Of a stretch of 12,446 nucleotides of DNA, positions 7,096 through 12,446 are shown piece by piece. The stretch covers positions 1-12,446 of the forward strand of contig CANRNA010000030.1 in assembly GCA_947631805.1 (NCBI GenBank), given 5' to 3'. Source of the stretch: an uncultured Oscillospiraceae bacterium (GTDB lineage: Bacteria > Bacillota > Clostridia > Oscillospirales > Oscillospiraceae). A program made the position numbers and the translations under genes. The notes beneath the pieces are model-generated. The model made no database searches. It saw nothing but the letters and a program-made list of their open reading frames with translations, and had not been told where the DNA came from. Numbering within the stretch: position 1 is the stretch's first letter; each line of letters begins with the position of its first letter.

Positions 7096-7773
7096 CTATG
7101 GCTCAGGACGCGACAGACCAAAATGGGCCGCCAGACGATCGCACACCGCCTCCCGGGTGTCCGCGTCGTTGTTTTCCCTCACAATGGTGAAAAAGCCGCT
7201 GTTGGCAAACTCCTCATAGTGCTGGCGGCTGTTTATCCGGGCCAGGCCCTCCCGGTAGTTTTTCATCACGGCGTCGGCGTCCTCGCAGCCCTGTATCACC
7301 TGGAGGAGGAACTGCTTGTCGGGGTCGCTCCTGTCGAAAAACCGCTCAACGCTCATGCTCTGCTCCGCCAACATGACCGCCACGTGGCCGTAGTCGGATA
7401 TCTCGTGGAGAAGGGGGAGGGGGATGCTGGTATCGACGATGACCTTCCCTTTGCCGGACAGGGAGATGAGCTGGGCTACCTCGAAGCCCGCTACCTCCCG
7501 GGCGGAGGCATATATCCAGCGCTCATACTCCTCCGGGCTTCTTCTGACGAAGTCCTCCCAGCTCTTCATCCGGCTGAAATAGCACAGATCCGGCTGGAGG
7601 TCAGGCCGCGCCACCGCTCGGGAGACCGGCAGGTGATAGTTCTCGCCGCACATCGTCATCCCATAGCGCTCCGCGAGCATTTTGACCATGGTGGATTTCC
7701 CGGCGTAGGCGGTCCCGGTGATGAAGTATGTGTCGCGCAGATAGTATTTTAAGATGTTGGACTCTATGTTCAT
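7096..7773 (-). CDS. P-loop NTPase / kinase-like protein, unknown substrate
   Basis: A 225-residue soluble protein with a clean Walker A motif near the N-terminus (GTAYAGKST, 20-28) after a beta strand (YFIT), in the manner of small-molecule or nucleoside kinases. A hydrophobic strand ending in Asp (GKVIVDTSI) could supply the Walker B acid. The rest is charged and helical, with Arg-rich segments such as VERFFDRSDPDKQ that could form a lid. I do not recognise the family or the substrate. The start at 7773 is favoured because the Walker A strand would begin far inside the longer frame (open to 7857), and AAGGAG (7786-7791) lies 12 bases ahead, which is a rather long gap. It is divergent from vanR and has its own promoter. 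A role in antibiotic response is not shown by anything but position. Confidence 0.65.
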   Translation of the reverse strand: MNIESNILKYYLRDTYFITGTAYAGKSTMVKMLAERYGMTMCGENYHLPVSRAVARPDLQPDLCYFSRMKSWEDFVRRSPEEYERWIYASAREVAGFEVAQLISLSGKGKVIVDTSIPLPLLHEISDYGHVAVMLAEQSMSVERFFDRSDPDKQFLLQVIQGCEDADAVMKNYREGLARINSRQHYEEFANSGFFTIVRENNDADTREAVCDRLAAHFGLSRPEP

Positions 7774-7827
7774 GTCCGTGTCACGCTCCTTTGGGGCTGT
7801 TGGGGTTTGGGGGGTTACTTTGCGGCT

Positions 7828-7856
7828 ATTATAGCATGGATGAAAAGCGAAATCCA
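7828..7856 (-). promoter_or_regulatory. promoter of the leftward P-loop gene
   Basis: On the minus strand an extended -10, TGCTATAAT (plus-strand 7828-7836), lies 17 bases from a weak -35 TGGATT (7851-7856). The predicted leader is about 50 bases. It lies back to back with the vanR control region, 32 bases from the probable VanR operator. Confidence 0.7.
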
Positions 7857-7887
7857 CCGGGCGGGGGCTTTGCGCGCTGTAAGGAAA

Positions 7888-7943
7888 TCGTAAGGTATTC
7901 GGCAGAAGTCTTCAAGACAAGAGGCGGGGAAGTGTGGTATACT
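7888..7943 (+). promoter_or_regulatory. vanR promoter with probable VanR operator
   Basis: TCGTAAGGTATT (7888-7899) resembles the 12-base phospho-VanR element described, as I recall, for enterococcal van promoters (TCGTANGAAATT). The 30 bases from 7888 match 22 of 30 with a site before vanW (9776-9805). Directly downstream are AAGACA (7914-7919), an 18-base spacer and TATACT (7938-7943) with an extended TGG. An operator abutting the -35 box is the normal geometry for activation by an OmpR-type regulator, so vanRS is probably self-activated. The leader is only about 17 bases long. Confidence 0.7.
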
Positions 7944-7966
7944 CTCCGGGGAAGGGGGCGGCGGCC

Positions 7967-8656
7967 ATGAACGAGAGGATATTGGTGGTGGACGACGAGC
8001 GGGAGATCGCGGAGCTGGTGGGCTTGTATCTGAAAAACGAGGGCTACCGGGTGCTCACCGCCTACGACGGGGCCCGGGCGCTGGACATAGTGGAGCGGGA
8101 GGAGCTGTCCCTGGCGGTGCTGGACGTGATGCTGCCGGACATAGACGGGTTCACCCTCTGCCAGAGGATACGGGAGAGGCACCTGTTCCCCATCGTGATG
8201 CTCACCGCACGGGTGGAGGACATGGACAAGATAACCGGCCTGACCCTGGGGGCGGACGACTATGTGACCAAGCCCTTCAACCCCTTGGAGCTGATAGCAC
8301 GGGTGAAGACCCAGCTGCGGCGGTATACCCGCTACAATATCTCCCAGCCCCAGGAGGCGGAGGAGCTGGACATCCGGGGGCTGCACATATCCAAAAGCGG
8401 CCACCGGTGCACCGTCAACGGACGGGAGGTGTCCCTCACGCCCACGGAGTTTTCCATTTTGTGGTACCTATGCGCCAGACAGGGGCAGGTTGCCTCGTCG
8501 GAGGAGCTGTTCGAGGCGGTGTGGAACGAGAAGAGCTTCGAGGCAAACAACACCGTCATGACCCATATCGCCCGGCTGCGGGAAAAGCTCCATGAGCCCG
8601 CCCGGAAGCCCAAGTATATCAAGACCGTGTGGGGGGTGGGCTACGTTGTGGAATAA
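7967..8656 (+). CDS. vanR: VanR-type response regulator (OmpR/PhoB family)
   Basis: A 229-residue response regulator that turns on glycopeptide-resistance genes when phosphorylated by VanS. The receiver domain (about 3-118) shows the acidic pair Asp9-Asp10, the phospho-acceptor Asp53 (LDVMLPD), Thr80 and Lys102 (TKPF). The segment TGLTLGADDYVTKPFNPLEL (90-109) and its continuation LIARVKTQLRRY are nearly the same as in enterococcal VanR. The winged-helix domain (about 130-229) includes SLTPTEFSILW and ends in KYIKTVWGVGYVVE, again as in VanR. The ATG at 7967 has AAGGGGG eight bases before it. The kinase gene overlaps its 3' end by 11 bases. The receiver and DNA-binding matches make VanR a better call than a generic OmpR regulator. 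Confidence 0.9.
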   Translation: MNERILVVDDEREIAELVGLYLKNEGYRVLTAYDGARALDIVEREELSLAVLDVMLPDIDGFTLCQRIRERHLFPIVMLTARVEDMDKITGLTLGADDYVTKPFNPLELIARVKTQLRRYTRYNISQPQEAEELDIRGLHISKSGHRCTVNGREVSLTPTEFSILWYLCARQGQVASSEELFEAVWNEKSFEANNTVMTHIARLREKLHEPARKPKYIKTVWGVGYVVE

Positions 8657-9770
8657 AAAGGGCGGGAAAAAGACCACCTATCGGAACAGGCTGACGCTGC
8701 GGCTCATAGGGCTGTTTTTGGTGTACCTGGCCGGGCTGACGGCGCTGACGGTATTTGCCCGCACGGCGTGGCGGGTGCTGTCTGCCGTGGCGGGCTATTA
8801 CGGAGGGCGGGGCAGCTTTTTCAACTTCCTGACCCTGCTCATGACGTCGCTGCAGACGTGGGCGGGCTCCAAGGGCCTGACCGCGATGTTCTTCCTGGCG
8901 GGGATGATGGTGATACTGCTGCTGGTGCTCCGCAAGGCCACCCGATACGCCGACGAGCTGGTGGCGGCGGCCGCCTCCCTGGCGGAGCCGGGAGAGGAGC
9001 CCATCAAGCTGTCCGGGGAACTGAAGGAGGCGGAGAACGAGCTGAACCTGGCAAGGGAGCGGAGCCTGCGCAGCGCCATGCTGGCCAAGGAGGCGGAGCA
9101 GCGGAAAAACGACCTGGTGGTGTATCTGGCCCACGACCTGAAAACGCCTCTGACCTCCGTCATCGGGTATCTGACGCTCTTGAAGGACGAGCCGGACCTG
9201 CCCCCGGCCCAGCGGGCCCGCTATACGGGCATAGCCCTGGACAAGGCGGAGCGGCTGGAGGGCCTTATCAACGAGTTTTTCGACATCACCCGGTTCAACC
9301 TCACCACCCTGACATTGGAAAAGGAGCGGGTGAATCTGTCGCGGATGCTGGAGCAGGTCGCAAGCGAGTTCGACCCCATCTTAAAAGAGAAGTCCCTGGT
9401 GTGGAAGACGGACATCGCCCCCGGTGTGGAGGCGGTGTGCGACCCGGACAAGCTGGCCAGGGTGTTCGACAACCTGCTGCGAAACGCGGTCAACTACAGC
9501 TACCCGGACACGGAGGTGTTCCTCTCCCTCCGGCGGGAGGGGGACAGGGCCGTTGTCCGGACGCAAAACCACGGCCGGACCATCCCGCCGGAAAAGCTGG
9601 ACCGCCTGTTCGAGCAGTTCTTCCGGCTGGACACCTCCCGGGGCACCGCCACCGGCGGGGCGGGGCTGGGTCTGGCCATCGCAAAGGAGATCGTCCAGGC
9701 CCACGGGGGCGTCATCCAGGCCGAGAGCGCGGATGAGGTGATCGCCTTCACCGTGACGCTGCCCCTGTGA
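8646..9770 (+). CDS. vanS: VanS-type sensor histidine kinase
   Basis: A 374-residue membrane sensor kinase, partner of VanR. Two membrane helices (about 17-38 and 79-95) enclose a short outside loop of roughly 40 residues. A linker and helix lead to the dimerisation H-box with the phospho-acceptor His163 in VVYLAHDLKTPLTSVIGYL. The ATPase domain has the N-box DNLLRNAVNYSYP (from 275) and the G-box GGAGLGL (337-343). The H-box region, and the stretch ITRFNLTTLTLEKERVNLSR, closely match VanS of the VanG group. The chosen start is TTG at 8646, overlapping vanR by 11 bases with GGTGGG five bases ahead; an ATG at 8592 is in frame but would overlap 65 bases and has no clear site. The short sensor loop fits kinases that read glycopeptide or cell-wall state at the membrane. 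Confidence 0.88.
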   Translation: MWNKKGGKKTTYRNRLTLRLIGLFLVYLAGLTALTVFARTAWRVLSAVAGYYGGRGSFFNFLTLLMTSLQTWAGSKGLTAMFFLAGMMVILLLVLRKATRYADELVAAAASLAEPGEEPIKLSGELKEAENELNLARERSLRSAMLAKEAEQRKNDLVVYLAHDLKTPLTSVIGYLTLLKDEPDLPPAQRARYTGIALDKAERLEGLINEFFDITRFNLTTLTLEKERVNLSRMLEQVASEFDPILKEKSLVWKTDIAPGVEAVCDPDKLARVFDNLLRNAVNYSYPDTEVFLSLRREGDRAVVRTQNHGRTIPPEKLDRLFEQFFRLDTSRGTATGGAGLGLAIAKEIVQAHGGVIQAESADEVIAFTVTLPL

Positions 9771-9775
9771 GAAAT

Positions 9776-9853
9776 TCGTAAGATATCCGGAAAATATCCG
9801 CAAGAGGACCGAAAGGTCCCGGAAAAACAAAATACGCCTCGCTTTTGTATCAT
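9776..9853 (+). promoter_or_regulatory. probable VanR-activated promoter of the vanW operon
   Basis: TCGTAAGATATC (9776-9787) begins a 30-base block matching the one before vanR. It contains ATATCCG twice, 11 bases apart (9783-9789, 9794-9800), the spacing usual for tandem OmpR-family sites. Two -10 choices exist. TATCAT (9848-9853), with AAAACA 18 bases upstream (9824-9829), mirrors the vanR promoter boxes but is shifted by 22 bases (two helical turns) from the operator. CAAAAT (9828-9833) keeps nearly the vanR spacing but matches poorly. A small GGACC-GAAA-GGTCC stem (9806-9819) lies between. The exact start of transcription is undecided. Confidence 0.6.
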
Positions 9854-9880
9854 GGAGATACGAAAGCGAGGTGCTTTTTT
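9835..9880 (+). terminator. terminator/attenuator hairpin ending at the vanW start codon
   Basis: The arm 9837-9851 (CCTCGCTTTTGTATC) pairs with 9857-9871 (15 pairs, one G-U) across the loop ATGGA. Two further outer pairs extend it to 9835 and 9873. C9874 and six T residues (9875-9880) follow, and the ATG of vanW is 9881. This is full intrinsic-terminator geometry, and its right arm holds the vanW ribosome site GAGGTG (9868-9873). It should stop read-through from vanRS, and may also hide the ribosome site in any transcript that contains the whole stem. Confidence 0.8.
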
Positions 9881-10714
9881 ATGAGGCGAAAACGGGTGAC
9901 GGAGGTGCTGCCGTTCCTGCTGCCCCTGCGGCGGTGGCAGAGAAAGCGCTGGTATTACCGGCGCATGGCCCGGGACGGGAACCGGTACGCCGGGACCGTG
10001 GGGGAGGGTGAGCTGCCGGTGGAGCTGTTCCGGTCCGCCTGCCCCATGATAAACGCCGACACGGGCTTTGACATCCGGTACCAGGAGAACAAGGTCTTTA
10101 ATCTGAAGCTGGCGGCCAGGCGCCTGGACGGGCTGCTCATCCGGCCGGGAGAGGTGTTCTCCTTCTGGGACAGGGTCCGGTACGCGGACCGGGACACCCC
10201 CTATCGGGAGGGGCTGGCGGAGGTGAACGGCAGGCTCACCACCCAATACGGGGGCGGGCTGTGCATGCTGTCGAACCTGCTGTTCTGGCTCATCCTCCAC
10301 ACCCCCATGACCGTGGTGGAGCGGTGGGGCCACGATGTGAAGGACTTCCCCGAGCCGGACAGCGACGCGGTGTCCGGTACGGACGCCACCGTAGCGGAGG
10401 GGTGGCTGGACCTGAAGGCGCGAAACGACACAGGAATGGTCTTTCAGGTGCGCATAGGTTTTGAGGACGGGAACATCACGGGCCGGGTCCTGGCGGACAG
10501 AGACGAGGGGCTCCGATACGGCGTGATTGCCCGGAATTTGCGCTATACCAGGCGGGAGGACGGGATATACGAGACCGTCACGGTGTGCCGGACCATCCGG
10601 CGGGCGTCGGACGGCCAGCAGACAGAGGAAAGGCCCCTCTACCGCAACCGGTGCCGCATCGGGTACGCGCTGCCGGAGGGGACGGAGATAACGGAAGGGA
10701 GAGAAGAGACATGA
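9881..10714 (+). CDS. vanW: VanW family protein
   Basis: A 277-residue VanW-family protein. VanW occurs in vanB and vanG type clusters, but its biochemical role is unknown. The family core is clear: RLDGLLIRPGEVFSFWDRV (81-99), the motif GGGLCMLSN (124-132) and LHTPMTVVERW (139-149), then SGTDATV in place of the usual GTGTS-like stretch. Cys128 is kept, but the residue after it is Met where the family nearly always has Gln. A basic N-terminus (MRRKRV...RRWQRKRWYYRR) carries no clear signal peptide. The ATG at 9881 has GAGGTG seven bases ahead; an in-frame TTG at 9845 lies in the terminator arm and is rejected. Its stop overlaps the ligase start (ATGA), so the two are translationally coupled. 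Confidence 0.88.
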   Translation: MRRKRVTEVLPFLLPLRRWQRKRWYYRRMARDGNRYAGTVGEGELPVELFRSACPMINADTGFDIRYQENKVFNLKLAARRLDGLLIRPGEVFSFWDRVRYADRDTPYREGLAEVNGRLTTQYGGGLCMLSNLLFWLILHTPMTVVERWGHDVKDFPEPDSDAVSGTDATVAEGWLDLKARNDTGMVFQVRIGFEDGNITGRVLADRDEGLRYGVIARNLRYTRREDGIYETVTVCRTIRRASDGQQTEERPLYRNRCRIGYALPEGTEITEGREET

Positions 10715-11754
10715 AAAAGGTATTGCTGCTGTTTGGAGGCTGCTCCGGCGAGCACCGGGTGTCCCTGGCGTCGGCGGCGGGGGTGCTGGAGGCGATGGAG
10801 GGCCAGTTCGAGCCGATGACCGTGGGCATCACACGGGAGGGACGGTGGTATCACTGCGCCGCCGGGCCCGAGGCCATCCGGACGGGGGCCTGGCTGGACG
10901 GGTCCTGCGCCCCGGCGGTCCTGTCCCCGGACCGGGGGGACAAGTCCCTGCTGGTGTTTCGGGCCGGTGGCGTGGGGCGCATTGCCGTGGACTGCGTGTT
11001 CCCGGTGCTCCACGGGCGGGACGGCGAGGACGGCACGGTGCAAGGATTATGTCAACTCGCGGGCCTGCCGGTGGCGGGCTGCGGGGTGCTGGCCTCGGCG
11101 TTGTGCATGGACAAGGTCCGGGCCCACAAGCTGGTGGAGGCGGCGGGGATACCGGTCCCCCGGTCCTTCACCGTGGGGCGGGACTACGACCGGGAGGCGG
11201 TCCTCCGCGGGGGCGAGGAGCTGGCCTGGCCGGTGTTCGTCAAGCCGGTCCGGTCCGGGTCCTCTCTCGGGGTGAGCAGAGCGGATGGGCGGGAGGCGCT
11301 CCTGCCCGCCATAGAGGAGGCCCTTCGCTTTGACCGTGAGGCCGTGGTGGAGCAGACCGTGCCCGGCTTCGAGGTGGGGTGCGCCGTCATGGGCAACGAC
11401 CGGCTCATCACCGGGGAGCTGGACGAGGTGGAGCTGGCGGGAGGGTTTTTCGACTACCGGGAGAAATATGACCTGACGACGGCCCGCCTCCACGTGCCCG
11501 CCCGTATCCCGGCGGCGCAGGCGGCGGAGATAAAGTGGACGGCCCGGACCATCTACCGGGTCCTGGGCTGCCGGGGCTTTGCACGTGTGGACATGTTCCT
11601 CACCCCGGAAGGGCAGGTGGTATTCAACGAGGTCAATACCATCCCCGGCTTCACAGTCCACAGCCGCTTTCCGGCCATGATGGCCGCGGCGGGCATGGAT
11701 ATGCGGTCGGTGGTGGCCCTGGCGGTGGCGCTGGCCGGGGAGGGGGAGCCATGA
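10711..11754 (+). CDS. vanG: D-alanine--D-serine ligase, VanG type
   Basis: A 347-residue ATP-grasp ligase that would join D-Ala to D-Ser, giving peptidoglycan precursors that bind vancomycin poorly. The N-terminal motif is GGCSGEHRVSLASA (9-22), with Glu14 and His15. LHGRDGEDGTVQG (100-112) follows, then the ATP site around FVKPVRSGSSLGVSR (176-190), and the metal-binding end FARVDMF...VFNEVNTIPGFT (290-315). The omega loop reads FFDYREKYDLTTARLHVPAR (246-265). Its EKY followed by a Leu-x-x-A pattern fits VanG/VanC-like D-Ser ligases, unlike the D-lactate ligases VanA/VanB. Housekeeping D-Ala-D-Ala ligase is the alternative; the vanRS-vanW context and the racemase downstream argue against it. 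AAGGGAG lies ahead of the ATG. It overlaps vanW and the next gene by four bases each. Confidence 0.88.
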   Translation: MKKVLLLFGGCSGEHRVSLASAAGVLEAMEGQFEPMTVGITREGRWYHCAAGPEAIRTGAWLDGSCAPAVLSPDRGDKSLLVFRAGGVGRIAVDCVFPVLHGRDGEDGTVQGLCQLAGLPVAGCGVLASALCMDKVRAHKLVEAAGIPVPRSFTVGRDYDREAVLRGGEELAWPVFVKPVRSGSSLGVSRADGREALLPAIEEALRFDREAVVEQTVPGFEVGCAVMGNDRLITGELDEVELAGGFFDYREKYDLTTARLHVPARIPAAQAAEIKWTARTIYRVLGCRGFARVDMFLTPEGQVVFNEVNTIPGFTVHSRFPAMMAAAGMDMRSVVALAVALAGEGEP

Positions 11755-12224
11755 GCGCCGGGGCGTGGCTGCGGGACGTGTATTACGGCCGGAGCACAGG
11801 GCTTTTCTGGCGGCTGTTCGCCTGGCGGGAGCGGGCGAGAAGGCCCCTGGTCCGCCGGGCACTGACCTTTTTCGTCAACCGGTCCGCCCACGCCCACGGG
11901 GGCTATGTGGGCCCTGGGGCGGTCATGGGGGGAAGGCCCTCCCTGCCCCACGGGCTGCGGGGGGTGTATATCTCCCGGTACGCATCCATCGGGCCGGGGT
12001 GCCGGATATACCAGAACGTCACGGTGGGGGAGGTGGACGGCCAGGCCCCACAGATCGGGGCGAACTGCCTCATCGGGGCGGGAGCCGTGGTGATAGGCCC
12101 CATCCGGGTGGGGGACAATGTGCGCATCGGGGCCGGGGCCGTGGTATGCCGGGATGTGCCGGACAACTGCACGGTGGTGGCCCAGCCGCCCCGTGTCCTT
12201 GTCCGGGGGGAGGGGCCATGCTGA
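11751..12224 (+). CDS. left-handed beta-helix (hexapeptide) acyltransferase, CysE-like
   Basis: A 157-residue acyltransferase with hexapeptide repeats from about 72 to 133 (IGPGCRI, IGANCLIGAGAVVIGPIRVG, VRIGAGAVV), probably a trimer using acetyl-CoA. It resembles serine acetyltransferases: LPHGLRG (65-71) aligns with the CysE segment holding catalytic His158, giving His67 here. However, the CysE segment with the second catalytic His (RHPKI) reads QAPQI here (98-102), and the large N-terminal helical domain of CysE is reduced to about 45 residues. Those traits are shared with sugar O-acetyltransferases of capsule clusters, so L-serine acetylation is uncertain. It starts inside the ligase stop (ATGA) with GGAGGGGGAG ahead, and its stop overlaps the racemase start by seven bases. 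An acyltransferase in this position is unusual for van operons. Confidence 0.8.
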   Translation: MSAGAWLRDVYYGRSTGLFWRLFAWRERARRPLVRRALTFFVNRSAHAHGGYVGPGAVMGGRPSLPHGLRGVYISRYASIGPGCRIYQNVTVGEVDGQAPQIGANCLIGAGAVVIGPIRVGDNVRIGAGAVVCRDVPDNCTVVAQPPRVLVRGEGPC

Positions 12225-12446
12225 CCGGCGGAGACCGGGGCCGGGCCTGGATAGAGCTGGACCGGGCGGCCCTGGAGAACAACGTGAAGGTCCTGAGAGA
12301 TCTCCTGCCGCCGGGGTGCGGGCTCATGCCTGCGGTAAAGGCAGATGCTTACGGCCACGGGGCGGCCCTGGTGGCCGGGGCGCTCCGGGAGATGGGGATA
12401 GAGGACTTCTGCACGGCCACGGCGGCGGAGGGCGTCGCGCTCCGGC
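12218..12446 (+). CDS. vanT: serine/alanine racemase, VanT catalytic type (5' part)
   Basis: The first 76 codons of a fold-type III PLP racemase, cut by the window edge. AWIELDRAALENNVKVL (10-26) and LMPAVKADAYGHGA (36-49) are the classic alanine racemase start, with Lys41 as the PLP-binding lysine. The company of a D-Ser ligase suggests it makes D-serine from L-serine, the VanT role. Unlike enterococcal VanT, the racemase domain begins almost at the initiator, so no N-terminal membrane domain is fused to it. The ATG at 12218 follows a GGAGGGG site (about 12209-12215) and overlaps the acyltransferase stop (ATGCTGA). A general alanine racemase is the alternative; the active-site residues that would discriminate lie beyond the window. 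Confidence 0.8.
   Translation, partial: MLTGGDRGRAWIELDRAALENNVKVLRDLLPPGCGLMPAVKADAYGHGAALVAGALREMGIEDFCTATAAEGVALR

Noticed and set aside
8592..8645. ATG 54 bases upstream as the vanS start
   Set aside because: It would give a 65-base overlap with vanR and a Pro/Ser-rich tail unlike VanS, with no ribosome site. TTG 8646 fits better, though it remains unproven.
9845..9880. TTG start 36 bases upstream for vanW
   Set aside because: It lies in the terminator stem with no ribosome site, while ATG 9881 has GAGGTG at good spacing.
1..12446. Search by eye for tRNA, rRNA, CRISPR repeats, insertion-sequence ends and riboswitches
   Set aside because: No such structure was recognised on either strand. 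The repeats found are short operator or terminator stems only.

Overview
The window comes from a GC-rich, low-oxygen Firmicute. The best guess is a gut clostridium of the Oscillospiraceae type, based on base composition, Gram-positive style ribosome sites (AGGAGG), clostridial-type promoters, and the closeness of its VanR/VanS proteins to the VanG branch. There is no rRNA, tRNA, insertion sequence, integrase or CRISPR array to fix the taxon, so this is inference.

Left part (1-4740): the tail of an unrecognised gene meets, at a two-way terminator, a leftward gene for an FMN-dependent alpha-hydroxy-acid dehydrogenase-like enzyme that carries an N-terminal cysteine cluster. This enzyme is divergent from a two-gene TAXI-type TRAP transporter operon (secreted binding protein, then a fused permease). 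Both directions have near-consensus promoters in a shared 268-base gap, and the pairing suggests import and oxidation of an organic or hydroxy acid.

Middle part (4741-7095): a promoter framed by a perfect inverted repeat drives a membrane protein made of two tandem DUF1538 units and, 21 bases on, a protein made of two P-II-like halves. They look like a transporter or antiporter with a dedicated small-ligand regulator. A strong two-way terminator follows. On its other side is a leftward P-loop protein of unknown role.

Right part (7774-12446): a glycopeptide-resistance-type (VanG-like) cluster runs rightward: vanR, vanS, vanW, a D-Ala-D-Ser ligase (vanG type), a hexapeptide acyltransferase, and the start of a PLP racemase (vanT catalytic type) that is cut by the window edge. 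From vanW on, every gene overlaps the next by 4-7 bases. Two copies of a probable VanR operator (22 of 30 bases identical) lie before vanR and before vanW. A 17-pair hairpin followed by six T residues ends exactly at the vanW start codon, so read-through from vanRS is probably stopped while a promoter inside or just before the hairpin serves the resistance genes.

The most unusual points are the acyltransferase inserted between ligase and racemase, the absence of a VanT membrane domain and of vanXY between those genes, the terminator-promoter arrangement at vanW, and the DUF1538/P-II pair. Base composition of the van genes looks like that of their neighbours, and no mobile element is visible, so the cluster may be long resident. 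No gene-free stretch exceeds 300 bases.
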